Source: Streptomyces violaceoruber (GTDB lineage Bacteria; Actinomycetota; Actinomycetes; Streptomycetales; Streptomycetaceae). From it: a DNA stretch of 64,000 bases. This document shows, one piece after another, positions 31,895 to 40,411 of the stretch; positions within the stretch are counted from its first letter, which is position 1; the number at the start of each line of letters is the position of its first letter. Where the stretch lies: assembly GCF_033406955.1 (NCBI RefSeq), contig NZ_CP137734.1, positions 4,092,001 to 4,156,000 on the forward strand, written 5' to 3'. The notes under the pieces are model-generated. The model searched no databases. It was not told the DNA's origin and saw nothing but the letters and a program-made list of their open reading frames with translations. The translations under genes were made by a program, and so were the position numbers.

Positions 31895-32857
31895 TCAGCT
31901 CTCCCGGCTCTCCCGGCTCTCCCGGCTCTCCTGATTCCCCGGGCTCCCCGGGCTCCCCTGGCTCGGCCGGCTCTCCGGCAGCCCGAACAGCCGGGCCGCG
32001 TTGTCGTGGCACACCCCGCGCAGCCACGCGTCCCCCAGCTCCAGCCGCTCCAGGGCGTGCAGTTGGTGCAGGTAGGGATACGGGATGTTGGGGAAGTCGG
32101 TGCCGAGCAGGACGCGGTCGCCCAGGTCCGCCAGCCGGGGCAGCGCCCGGCGCGGGAAGGGCGCGAGACGCTCACTGAAGTCGGTGAACGCCATGGTCGT
32201 GTCCAGCCGCACCTCGCCGTACCGCTCGGCGAGGTCCAGGAAGTCCTCGTACTCGGGCATCCCCAGGTGTGCCACGACCAGCCGCAGCCGCGGGTGGCGG
32301 GCCAGGACCCGGGCGATCGGCTCGGGCCCGGTGTGCTTGCCGGGCGCCGGGCCCGAACCGCAGTGGACGACGACCGGTGTCCCCGCCTCGGCGAGCACGC
32401 CCCACGCCGGGTCGAGCAGCTCGTCGGCCGGGTCGTACGCCCCCACCTGCACATGCGCCTTGAAGACCCGCGCCCCCGCCTCGACGGCCCGGCGCACGTA
32501 CGTCTCGACGCCCGGTTCGGGGAAGAGGGTGGAGGTGTGCAGGCAGTCGGGCGTGCGGCGGGCGAAGTCCACCGCCCAGTCGTTCAGCCACTGGGCCATG
32601 CCCGCCTTGTGCGGATAGAGCATGGCGGTGAAGGCCCGCACCCCGAACCGGCGCAGCAGCTCCGCGCGTTCGTCCTCCTCGTGCCGGTAGGTGATCGGCC
32701 ACTCGACCCCGCCGGTCAGCGGCCCGAGGGCGTCGAAGTAGGCCCAGACCTTGCGCAGCACCCGCTCGGGCATGAAGTGCGTGTGCACGTCGACCAGCCC
32801 GGGCAGCCCGAGCCCCTCCCAGAACCGGCGGACCTGCCCGACTTCCTGATCACTCAT
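31895..32857 (-). CDS. Metal-dependent amidohydrolase (amidohydrolase-2 family)
   Basis: A protein of 320 residues from ATG 32857. Metal-binding motifs are LVDVHTHFMP (HxH), VVHCGSG, VVAHLG and LLGTDFPN, in the order expected for TIM-barrel amidohydrolases of the ACMSD/2-pyrone-4,6-dicarboxylate hydrolase type. The physiological substrate is unknown. The C-terminal 20 residues are low complexity (GSPGSPG, then ESRESRESRES), from 9-bp tandem repeats, and lie beyond the catalytic domain. Confidence 0.9.
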   Translation of the reverse strand: MSDQEVGQVRRFWEGLGLPGLVDVHTHFMPERVLRKVWAYFDALGPLTGGVEWPITYRHEEDERAELLRRFGVRAFTAMLYPHKAGMAQWLNDWAVDFARRTPDCLHTSTLFPEPGVETYVRRAVEAGARVFKAHVQVGAYDPADELLDPAWGVLAEAGTPVVVHCGSGPAPGKHTGPEPIARVLARHPRLRLVVAHLGMPEYEDFLDLAERYGEVRLDTTMAFTDFSERLAPFPRRALPRLADLGDRVLLGTDFPNIPYPYLHQLHALERLELGDAWLRGVCHDNAARLFGLPESRPSQGSPGSPGNQESRESRESRES

Positions 32858-32887
32858 GCGGCCACGATCGCGCCCCACGCTCACCTG

Positions 32888-32950
32888 GACAAGGGGGCGA
32901 GGGGACGAGGAGACAAGAGGGCGAGAGGGCGAGGGGACGAGGGGACGAGG
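32888..32950. repeat. Purine-rich (GGGGACGAG) tandem repeats
   Basis: Between the amidohydrolase start and the DUF2797 stop the plus strand is a series of imperfect gaggggacgagg / gacaagagggcgag units of 7-14 bp, almost pure purine on one strand. It probably arises by slippage. No coding content is assigned. Confidence 0.7.
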
Positions 32951-33832
32951 TCAGAACAGCCCGTCCTGTACTCCCGCCGCTCGTTTGAGCTCCCGCAGGG
33001 GCACGGCGCACGGCTCGCCCTCGGCGGACACCAGCTCCCACCCCGTCATCAGCCGTGTGTCGAGCACGACGACCCCGCGCTCCGTCGCCAGATGCAGATC
33101 CGGGCCGGCGGCCGCCACCAGCTCACCCCCGATCGCGCCGCCCGCCACCAGCTCGGCGACCTCCGCCACGGCGACCGGCCCGCGCTCCGCGCCCGCGATC
33201 CCGAAGACCCCCGCGTGGTCGACGCCCCCGAACGGCTCCGGCGTCAGCGCCTCGGGCCAGCCGCCGAGCGCCACCGCCTGCGCGTGCAGCCCGGCGATCT
33301 CGGCCGCCCGCTCCGCCTCCGACTCGGGCAGGGCGGCCCGCACCGCGCGTTTGTGGGCGTACGGGATGCGGTCGGGTACGCCCAGCGCGGCCCGCAGCAG
33401 CTCCTCGGTCCGGCGCGCGGCCATCAGCGGACCGCACCCCAGCCAGCTGAAGCACACGGCCCCCTGCTCGAGCAGCCGGGCGGACCCCCGTTCGTACGCG
33501 GTGATCCCCACCTTGACGAGGCCGGGGCCGAACCACGCCAGATAGACCCGGTACGGCCGCGGATCGTCCGCCATGGTGTCGGCGGCCACGGAGTGGGCCC
33601 GGTCCAGCCGCGCGCACTCCTCGCACCGCGCCCCCGTACTGCGCCCCGACACCCCGGCCCGTACCGGACACGCGTGTCCTCGTGCTCCCACGCACGTCCG
33701 TACACCCCCCTCGGCGACCCCGAAGGCCACCCGCTTCCCCCGGACCAGCGCACTGCGCCTGCCCCCGACCCACGTCAGCACGGGACCGTCCGCCGCCCAC
33801 CGCAGCCCCGCGCACTTCCATGCCTGTGCCAT
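32951..33832 (-). CDS. DUF2797 family protein
   Basis: A protein of 293 residues from ATG 33832 (MAQAWKC). An earlier in-frame ATG would add 14 residues. The N-terminus has a Cys pattern that could bind zinc: CAGLRW, then CVGARGHACPVRAG and CEECARLDR. Then comes a GIY-YIG-like stretch (YRVYLAWFGPGLVKVGIT, with RGSARLLEQGA). DUF2797 proteins have this layout; the activity is unproven. It neighbours a divergent HxlR regulator, but no functional link is visible. Confidence 0.85.
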   Translation of the reverse strand: MAQAWKCAGLRWAADGPVLTWVGGRRSALVRGKRVAFGVAEGGVRTCVGARGHACPVRAGVSGRSTGARCEECARLDRAHSVAADTMADDPRPYRVYLAWFGPGLVKVGITAYERGSARLLEQGAVCFSWLGCGPLMAARRTEELLRAALGVPDRIPYAHKRAVRAALPESEAERAAEIAGLHAQAVALGGWPEALTPEPFGGVDHAGVFGIAGAERGPVAVAEVAELVAGGAIGGELVAAAGPDLHLATERGVVVLDTRLMTGWELVSAEGEPCAVPLRELKRAAGVQDGLF

Positions 33833-33908
33833 CCCCACCGACAGTAAGGGGCAGCACTGACAACGGGCGGGCACTCACTCATGGTGAGCGCCCGCCCGGA
33901 CGTACCGT

Positions 33909-34268
33909 ATGACCATGGCAGAAAGTGAACCGATGTGCCCCGAGCGCCTGCTCCTGGAGCACGTCACCAGCCGCTGGGGCACCCTGGCCCTGATCGCTCT
34001 GCTCGACCGCCCCCACCGCTTCGGCGAACTGCGCCGGGAGATCGGCTCGGTCAGCGAGAAGATGCTGACCCAGACCCTGCGGACCCTGGAGCGCGACGGG
34101 CTGGTCCACCGGGACGCCAAGCCCGTGATCCCACCCCGGGTGGACTACTCCCTCACCGCCCTCGGCCGCGAGGCCGCCGAACAGGTCCGGGACCTCGCGC
34201 GCTGGACCGAGCGCCGGATGGCGGCGGTCGAGCGGTCCCGGGGGGCGTACGACGCGGCCAGGGTGTGA
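33909..34268 (+). CDS. HxlR-type winged-helix regulator
   Basis: A protein of 119 residues from ATG 33909 (ATG 33915 is an alternative). HxlR signature: MCPERLLLEHVTSRWGTLAL with the single N-terminal Cys, then FGELRREIGSVSEKMLTQTLRTLERDGLVHR and VDYSLTALGRE. A lone N-terminal Cys in this family can be an electrophile or redox sensor (as in HypR or YodB). It has no evident target next to it; the PBP gene converges on it. Confidence 0.93.
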   Translation: MTMAESEPMCPERLLLEHVTSRWGTLALIALLDRPHRFGELRREIGSVSEKMLTQTLRTLERDGLVHRDAKPVIPPRVDYSLTALGREAAEQVRDLARWTERRMAAVERSRGAYDAARV

Positions 34269-34290
34269 CGCGCCGCCGCCCCCGACGGCG

Positions 34291-35778
34291 TCACGACTTC
34301 AGGACCGCCTTCATGACGCTCTTGGCGATGGGCGCGCCGAGCCCGCCACCGGAGATGTCCGCGCGGGAGATGTCCATGTCCGTCGGGTCGATGAACACGG
34401 CCACCGCGACGGAGGACCCGTCGTCCTTCTTGCCGTAGGAGACGAACCAGCCGTAGGGCACCTCGTCGTGGACGTCGACACCGCGCTGCGCGGTACCGGT
34501 CTTGCCGCCGACCGTGATGCCGTCGATCTGGGCGCGACGGGCGCTGCCCTCCTTGGCGGTGAACTCCATCATCTCCTGGACCTTCTGCGCGGTCTCGGCG
34601 GAGACCGCCTCGCTCATCACCGCGGGCTCGGTCTTCTCCAGGGTGTCCAGGTCCGGGCCCTTGACCTCGTCGACGACGTAGGGCTGCATCACCTTTCCGT
34701 CGTTGGCGATCCCGGCGGTGACCAGGGCCATCTGCATCGGTGTGCTGGTGAGGCTGCCCTGTCCCATGCCGGTGAGCGCGGTGCCGGGCTTGTCGAGGTC
34801 CTCGGGGTAGAGGCTCTTGGTGGCGAGCAGGTCGCCGAAGTCGTCGGAGTAGACGTCCTCGTTGAAGCCGAACTTCTCGGCCGTCTCCCGCATCTTGTCC
34901 TGCCCGAGCTTGGAGGCGGCGTCGAGGAAGACGTTGTTGCAGGAGTGCTGCATGGCGGTCTTCATCGAGGCCTTGTTGCAGACCGCGTCACCGGCCTCGC
35001 TGCCGATCTTGTTGGTGGACTGCGGCAGCGGGTACGGCGAGACGGCGTCGGTGCGGGCGTCGACGTCGGTGACGATGCCGTGCTCCAGCGCGGCGGCCGC
35101 GGTGAGGATCTTGAAGGTGGAGCCCGGCGGATAGGTCTCCCGCAGCGCGCGGTTGGCCAGCGGCTTGTTCTTCTTCTTGTCCAGCTCGACGAACCGGTCG
35201 GACTCCTTGAAGGTGCTGCCCGCGAACGCGGAGGGGTCGTAGGAGGGCGCCGAGACCATCGCCAGCACCTTCCCGGTCTGCGGGTCGAGCGCGACCACGG
35301 CCCCCCGGGCGCCCTTCAGGTCGGTCAGCCCGTCCCAGGCGGCCTTCTGCGCCTTCGGGTCGATGGTGGTGACCACCGAGCCGGCCCGCCGCCCCTCACC
35401 GCTGACCACGTCGGCGAACCGCTGGAAGGCCAGCCGGTCGTCCTTGCCGGTGAGGATGCCGTCGTAGGTCTTCTCCAGCAGGGTCATGCCCTGGGCCTGC
35501 GACGCGTACCCGGTCACCGGCGCGTACATCGGACCGTCGACGTAGGTGCGCTTGTACTTGAGGTCGGTGGTCTCGGTCTCCTTGGAACCGGTGACGGCCC
35601 GGCCGCCGACGATGATGTCGCCGCGCGGGGTGGCGAACTGCTCGATCTGCACCCGTCTGTTCTTGGTGTCGGAGGCCAGCTCCGGGGCCCGGACGTACTG
35701 CAGCCAGTTCGCGCGGATCAGCAGGCCGAGCACCAGCAGTCCGCAGAAGATCGCCACGGCCCTCAGCGGCTTGTTCAC
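34291..35778 (-). CDS. pbpA: Class B penicillin-binding protein, PbpA type
   Basis: A protein of 495 residues from GTG 35778 (GGGGG at 7 nt). The N-terminal signal anchor (AVAIFCGLLVLGLLI) is followed by a PBP dimerisation-like region and a transpeptidase domain with STFK in YPPGSTFKIL (catalytic Ser), SCN in MQHSCNNVF and KTG in VGGKTGTAQ, all intact. It is a peptidoglycan D,D-transpeptidase outside the membrane. No PASTA domains are present. The S. coelicolor chromosome has a secreted PBP at this place. It stands alone and is not in the dcw or the rodA-pbpA operon, so it may be a paralogue. Confidence 0.93.
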   Translation of the reverse strand: MNKPLRAVAIFCGLLVLGLLIRANWLQYVRAPELASDTKNRRVQIEQFATPRGDIIVGGRAVTGSKETETTDLKYKRTYVDGPMYAPVTGYASQAQGMTLLEKTYDGILTGKDDRLAFQRFADVVSGEGRRAGSVVTTIDPKAQKAAWDGLTDLKGARGAVVALDPQTGKVLAMVSAPSYDPSAFAGSTFKESDRFVELDKKKNKPLANRALRETYPPGSTFKILTAAAALEHGIVTDVDARTDAVSPYPLPQSTNKIGSEAGDAVCNKASMKTAMQHSCNNVFLDAASKLGQDKMRETAEKFGFNEDVYSDDFGDLLATKSLYPEDLDKPGTALTGMGQGSLTSTPMQMALVTAGIANDGKVMQPYVVDEVKGPDLDTLEKTEPAVMSEAVSAETAQKVQEMMEFTAKEGSARRAQIDGITVGGKTGTAQRGVDVHDEVPYGWFVSYGKKDDGSSVAVAVFIDPTDMDISRADISGGGLGAPIAKSVMKAVLKS

Positions 35779-36006
35779 CGTCGGCCCCCGTCGACGTGCG
35801 GCCGGTCGGATATGAAGACTGGTCCTCTCAACATGCGCACACCCTAGACACAGTTGCGGACCGTACTCACGTCCGGTCGGCCGCCGCACCCGCCGTGTCG
35901 CCCAACTCCCGCTGCCCACGGCCGTCGAGCCCCGTCGGCGCCAATCCGTCGGAACCTGTCGCTCACGCCCCTGGGACACCCTCCGTGCCCTGCATAGCGT
36001 GCCCGC

Positions 36007-36438
36007 ATGAACCTCGCCGGCCTCCTCCCGTACGTCACGCCGATCGGCATCGGCCTCCTCGTCGTCCTGCTGCTGTCCCTCGTCCCGGACCCGCACCGCC
36101 GCCCCCTGAACGCCCTCGGGATCGCCGGTGCCGGGGGCGTCTACTTCTCGGGCGGCGGCCTGGGCGCCTGGGAGCTCCCGTTCGGCGCGCTCATGCTCTA
36201 CGTCGCCTACCGGGGCCTCACGTCCTGGACGTTCATCGGCATCGGCTGGCTGCTGCACACCGCGTGGGACGTCGTCCACCACCTCAAGGGCAACCCGATC
36301 CTGCCCTTCGCCCACGACTCGTCCCTGGGCTGCGCGATCTGCGACCCGGTCATCGCCCTGTGGTGCCTGCGCGGCGGCCCCTCCCTGCGCGAACTCCTCC
36401 CCGGGCGTCGCGTTCCGCGGCGGCGGGTCGTCACCTGA
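36007..36438 (+). CDS. DUF6010-like membrane protein
   Basis: A protein of 143 residues from ATG 36007. Four or five hydrophobic segments include IGIGLLVVLLLSLV and FGALMLYVAYRG, and a His/Trp-containing loop reads WLLHTAWDVVHHLKGNP, typical of DUF6010. A CAICDP loop near the C-terminus adds two Cys. No reaction known. The 3' end overlaps the convergent DUF6234-like gene by 8 nt. Confidence 0.85.
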   Translation: MNLAGLLPYVTPIGIGLLVVLLLSLVPDPHRRPLNALGIAGAGGVYFSGGGLGAWELPFGALMLYVAYRGLTSWTFIGIGWLLHTAWDVVHHLKGNPILPFAHDSSLGCAICDPVIALWCLRGGPSLRELLPGRRVPRRRVVT

Positions 36439-36868
36439 GGGGCGACCCGCCCCGACCGCTCCCCGTGCAGCCCGTCGCTGCCGGCATCTCACGGCATCGC
36501 TGGTCCTGGTGCGACTGAAGCGCGACGCCTCCGAACACGACGGCACAGACCAGGCCGACCACGACGGCCTGGCCGACCACCGTCACCACGGCCCCGGCCC
36601 GCGCGGCGACCGCGGCCGCCACCCCGGCGAAGGCCCCGACGCCGCCGACGGCGGCCACGTAGTTCCACAGGGGGTCGGGCGCGGCGCTCTCCGCCGGGTC
36701 GAGGTCGAACCCGGACAGGAACCACAGCCCGAGGACGACCACCAGGGCGATCAACTCCAGGACCACGAGACCGCACCCGGCCCCGATGTCGGCGCCGAGG
36801 TCGGCACGGCGCCGACGTCCGGAGCCGGTGGTGGCGTCGAACGCCGGTGGAGCGACAGGCAGGTCCAT
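36431..36868 (-). CDS. Small integral membrane protein (DUF6234-like)
   Basis: A protein of 145 residues from ATG 36868. Hydrophobic segments are LVVLELIALVVVLGLWFLSG, VAAVGGVGAFAGVAAAVAA and VVTVVGQAVVVGLVCAVVFG. The short C-terminus contains two Cys (QRCREMPAATGC). No motif tells its function. It lies immediately before the tRNA-Arg terminator and the island boundary. Confidence 0.75.
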   Translation of the reverse strand: MDLPVAPPAFDATTGSGRRRRADLGADIGAGCGLVVLELIALVVVLGLWFLSGFDLDPAESAAPDPLWNYVAAVGGVGAFAGVAAAVAARAGAVVTVVGQAVVVGLVCAVVFGGVALQSHQDQRCREMPAATGCTGSGRGGSPLR

Positions 36869-36930
36869 GTCCGCCACCCTGGCCCGCACGCGGAACGGGC
36901 ACATGAGTACGCCTACTCAGCTGCCCCGAG

Positions 36931-36970
36931 AAAAAGCGGAAGCCCCGTGGAGAGATCCACGGGGCTTCCG
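36931..36970 (-). terminator. Original tRNA-Arg terminator, now separated from its gene
   Basis: A 15-bp perfect stem (36937-36951 with 36956-36970) with a 4-nt loop and, on the minus strand, a following T-run (from aaaaag at 36931). It lies 5 bp beyond the truncated tRNA-Arg copy, as a tRNA terminator would, but the intact tRNA is now 7.6 kb away. Confidence 0.88.
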
Positions 36971-36975
36971 CCGCA

Positions 36976-37021
36976 CTGTGCACTCGGCAGGATTCGAACC
37001 TTGCAACCTTCTGATCCGTAG
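36976..37021 (-). repeat. attL: duplicated 3' half of tRNA-Arg(ACG)
   Basis: 46 bp identical to 44572-44616 except for one extra T at 37001. It covers anticodon loop, T arm, acceptor 3' strand and 3 bp beyond. The extra base disrupts the T stem, as expected for a copy free of selection. It marks the distal island boundary. Confidence 0.92.
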
Positions 37022-37529
37022 GACCGGGCAGGCCGTTGGGCGGAGGTTCCGCCTTCCTCTCGACTGATCGCTGACGGTCGTGATCAACGGCTTCTGTGTG
37101 CCGTCGTTGCCGTCAGGGTTGCCGTCAGCGCTGAACGGTGGCACCGACCAGCGCGACTCGCAGCATGTGCCGGACTCCAGGCCCTGCCCGGCTGGGGAGT
37201 AACAACTTTCTCTACAGGTTCAGGGCGGCTCGCTCCGCTCCCCGCGTACAACCGCCTGATGCCAGAGTAAGCAGTACGTCGTGGCCGGGGCGGCGACTCC
37301 ACGGCTTAAGCCACCTCGCTGGTCCGGGGCCTACGTTGAGCAAGATCAGGGGGCCACTCGTGCATATTGCAGTCAGGCCCAAAGCCTGCCCGAGCTGCCA
37401 GCCAGCGTACGGCCCCTGGTCATGCTCGACCCCAGACCGGGCAGGCCACCAGCCAAACCAGCTCCGCCGACCTCGTATCAATCGCTCCGAACGCTGGTGG
37501 CTCGACGCCTCAGGGAAGATAATCGTGAC
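37022..37529. other. 508-bp leader of the island cassette, no gene assigned
   Basis: Reading frames here lack codon bias and have no recognisable homology; a minus-strand frame at 37212-37610 crosses the next gene and looks spurious. Composition shifts gradually from chromosomal to A+T-richer. It probably contains decayed attachment-site flank and the promoter of the amyloid-motif/NTPase operon. Confidence 0.5.
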
Positions 37530-37973
37530 ATGAATGGGCGAGTCCTGGTCGCTACAGGAACCACAGTCACGGTCGTCGCTGCTTCTGCGTTGGGTTACTA
37601 CTTCAGCCAAGTCGGCTTGGACAAGGCCGACAAGACGGCGAGTGTGGTGGGGCTCTTTATCGCGCTGGCAGGTCTAGCACTTTCGATTTACGGAATAGTG
37701 GAAGCTCGGAAGTCGAACACGCCTCAACCAACTACTCAAACAGTTACCGGTTCGATCGTTTCCGGTAGCAGTATTCAGATCGGCCAAGCTGGTGGGTCGG
37801 TACGCATTAAGCGATCCGGGCAGCACTCCACTGCGAGTCAAAATCAGCCTCCCTCAACGCCCGGATCTAGTACGGCCGCAGCTACAGGGCAGGAAGTAAG
37901 AGATTCGCAAATTTCCGGGAACAATCTGCAACTCGGTTCATCCACAGGAGACGTGGAGATCGAGGAATCCTAA
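37530..37973 (+). CDS. Two-TM membrane protein with two RHIM/PP-like amyloid motifs (candidate effector)
   Basis: A protein of 147 residues from ATG 37530. TM1 is at about 5-25 (VLVATGTTVTVVAASALGYY) and TM2 at about 37-57 (ASVVGLFIALAGLALSIYGI). The C-terminal 90 residues are Ser/Gln/Gly-rich and hold two copies of one motif: VSGSSIQIGQAGGSVRI (77-93) and ISGNNLQLGSSTGDVEI (128-144). The IQIG/LQLG core equals the RHIM tetrad and the fungal PP amyloid motif. The adjacent NTPase carries the same motif at its N-terminus, and the stop overlaps its start (TAATG). The likely role is a membrane-damaging effector switched on by amyloid templating; this is inference. A+T-ending codons such as CTA, ATA and GGA indicate transfer. 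Confidence 0.78.
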   Translation: MNGRVLVATGTTVTVVAASALGYYFSQVGLDKADKTASVVGLFIALAGLALSIYGIVEARKSNTPQPTTQTVTGSIVSGSSIQIGQAGGSVRIKRSGQHSTASQNQPPSTPGSSTAAATGQEVRDSQISGNNLQLGSSTGDVEIEES

Positions 37974-40411
37974 TGGCGAAATACCTGGATAGTGCACAAC
38001 TGTGGGTTTCAAACTCGCAGATCGGCGGTCATAACATTCAAATCGGGTGTGCCGGCGGTGACGTCAACGTAACCATAGAAGCTGGCCCTGACAGCCCGCA
38101 AAGCACCTATCCGCGCTCTTACATCGCAGACCAGATGATCCGCGAATGCTCCGAGCGGCGAGCAATTTTGCGTAGAGCCTCTGGGGTGACGCAAGAGCAG
38201 GCAAACCTAAGTAAAGAGTTCGATTGCAATGATCCGGATGATCTTATTTCACTCGGCTCCGGCAAGGTCGTGGCTCTGGTCGGCCCCATGGGTGCTGGAA
38301 AATCCGACGTTGCCAACCTATGGCTAACAAACCGATGTCGAGATTTCGCTGAAGACGACGGGAAACCACTGCCTCTTTGGATCGCGGCCAGAAATATTTC
38401 CAGCGACCTGGAGACGTGGATAGCAAGCAGAATTGATTCATCGACTCTAGCAGAGATGGGGATTTCTCTGGTCGTTGACGGAATAGACGAGACCTCGAAC
38501 GGGGCCCAACTTGTTGAAGAATGTCAGATTCTAGTCGCCCGATGGCCTAAGTCGCAAGTAATGATGACCGGGCGCCCGGGAGTCTTTGCTGACCACGTTG
38601 AATGTATCCACTTGGAAAGCTGGTCGGAAGATGTAGCTTTCGAGATGATCCGTAAGGTCGCCGGATCCTCAAACATTTATCCACACAGTTTTCCTCCCCA
38701 AATTGTAGAAGCTGTTCGGCGCCCCTTGTTCGCTATGCTGGTAGTTAGTCTCCATAGCGCGCACGAGAGCGTGCCGCAAACTTCTGCTGGGCTCATTCAG
38801 CACTGTGCGCTTCGGTCCCTTAGGCGCAGCAGTGGTTCTTGGCGAGAGTTCTTTCCTTTGCTACGCCGAATCGCGGTTTCTTCTGTCGCAAACGACGGCA
38901 ACGTAGCACTAGCCGAAGTCGGCGGAGAAGCGATACGTCACAGTCTGCAAGAAACTCGCCTAGTGGCGTTCTCTGAGCATAAAGTCTCCTTCACCCTGAG
39001 CCTCTTTGAGCAGTGGTTTGCTGCGGAGGCGCTACTACAGGGAGAAGTAGAACTGGACCAAATCTTTAGCGACCTAGCGTCCTTCGCTAAGTGGCGTTAT
39101 GTGCTTGCTCTTTCTCTGCAAACGGGAAGTTCTGAGCATATCGATGACATCATGCATGTCCTCACTAAGTGGAATCCCGGTGCTGCCGCCTGGGTCGTAC
39201 GCGAGGGTATTGAGTGGCCTTTTAGTAATAACCAGTCGTCTTGCGAACTACCTGGATGGAAATCTGTAGCCGCGCGACTTCATCGCGCTGCGGCAAGTTG
39301 GTGCACAGGCGTGGGTGAGCTGACCCCAGTGGCGACTGTGCTCGACGCCGGAAAGAATGCTACCGACCACCTAAAACTGCATTTGGCGGTAGAAGAGAAC
39401 GGTAAGAGATTCATCTACGCTTGGGAACAGGGAAGCTCGGGTTCGAAAGATATTTACCATCTTTCCAACCCGCAGGAACTAGCAGGGAGGGGTATAGGTG
39501 TCGGGTCTTCTCCGGCGCCGGCCGGTGATGCCTGGGTTTGGGCTTGGACTCTCCGTCATATGCGGCGCCACATAGAGCAACGGTTGCCCAACGCCCTGCA
39601 CCTGCGTGCGCCGCTGGGTGGAGTTATTGAGACTGAATATATGTGGGCGGTTATTTATGCCCTACTTCGAAGGGGTTCGTTTCTCCGTACGGAACCTGTC
39701 GAGGTAATGGAACTAAAGGCTCTCGTACGGGAACTCCAAGAGAAGGCTCGCGAGCACGGTCCCGTGGAGGACTATGCATACCAGTACGGAGCCAGTAAAA
39801 GAATTACACGTTTGGATCTCATACTTGTCGGCGAATGGCTCGATCGACAGCATGAAGGCGAGCTAACGCCTCCGTGGCCATCAATTAATGTGAGTAGACC
39901 AAGCTCAGGGTGGGTATGGAAATTCTATACGCCTGAGCGGCTGCATGAATTGACCTGTTTCGTTTACGCCCGCGCCCTCGACGCGTATGCTGAAATGATG
40001 AGCACGCTATTTCGAAATTTCACTTTCACTCTGAACCATGCTTCCCTCTTGCCGGCAACTCTGAAGGGAGCCTTGCACGTAGGCGAGGGCGATTCATTCA
40101 CGGACGGTCCGGTGCTTGACTATTGCCTGATCCCGCTCGCAGATACGGAATCGAGTCAGAATCGTGTGGACATTATCATTGCTCAGTCAAGGGAAGTGCG
40201 GATACCGCAAGAGTATGAGAAGTATGAGCCATACCTGCGGAGGTTTCATATTGACAACCCGGAGAGAGCGCCGTTTTCCTTTCATGGCTGGACGCAGACG
40301 GCTCTGCACATATGGGAGAGTCGACCTGCAACGAATATCGCGTTCCGATGGATTTGGAGCGATCTTAGGTCGCTCGGCTTGGTGAAGAGCCTCCCCCGCG
40401 ACTTGAGGTAG
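37973..40411 (+). CDS. STAND/NACHT-like NTPase with N-terminal amyloid motif (candidate prokaryotic NLR)
   Basis: A protein of 812 residues from ATG 37973, coupled to the preceding gene. Residues 14-33 form the amyloid motif (NSQIGGHNIQIGCAGGDVNV), aligning without gaps to both copies in the partner. The P-loop is VALVGPMGAGKS (residues 100-111). Walker B is SLVVDGIDE (165-173), with the acidic doublet typical of NACHT proteins. A sensor-1-like MMTGRPG is at 197-203. The remaining 580 residues have no leucine-rich, TPR or WD repeat that I recognise; this presumably senses the trigger. Codons are A+T-rich against the chromosome. The likely role is abortive-infection-type immunity; no homology search was possible. 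Confidence 0.82.
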   Translation: MAKYLDSAQLWVSNSQIGGHNIQIGCAGGDVNVTIEAGPDSPQSTYPRSYIADQMIRECSERRAILRRASGVTQEQANLSKEFDCNDPDDLISLGSGKVVALVGPMGAGKSDVANLWLTNRCRDFAEDDGKPLPLWIAARNISSDLETWIASRIDSSTLAEMGISLVVDGIDETSNGAQLVEECQILVARWPKSQVMMTGRPGVFADHVECIHLESWSEDVAFEMIRKVAGSSNIYPHSFPPQIVEAVRRPLFAMLVVSLHSAHESVPQTSAGLIQHCALRSLRRSSGSWREFFPLLRRIAVSSVANDGNVALAEVGGEAIRHSLQETRLVAFSEHKVSFTLSLFEQWFAAEALLQGEVELDQIFSDLASFAKWRYVLALSLQTGSSEHIDDIMHVLTKWNPGAAAWVVREGIEWPFSNNQSSCELPGWKSVAARLHRAAASWCTGVGELTPVATVLDAGKNATDHLKLHLAVEENGKRFIYAWEQGSSGSKDIYHLSNPQELAGRGIGVGSSPAPAGDAWVWAWTLRHMRRHIEQRLPNALHLRAPLGGVIETEYMWAVIYALLRRGSFLRTEPVEVMELKALVRELQEKAREHGPVEDYAYQYGASKRITRLDLILVGEWLDRQHEGELTPPWPSINVSRPSSGWVWKFYTPERLHELTCFVYARALDAYAEMMSTLFRNFTFTLNHASLLPATLKGALHVGEGDSFTDGPVLDYCLIPLADTESSQNRVDIIIAQSREVRIPQEYEKYEPYLRRFHIDNPERAPFSFHGWTQTALHIWESRPATNIAFRWIWSDLRSLGLVKSLPRDLR

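Noticed and set aside
37212..37610. A 132-residue minus-strand frame in the island leader
   Set aside because: Overlaps the start of the amyloid-motif gene, no recognisable domain and no ribosome site.
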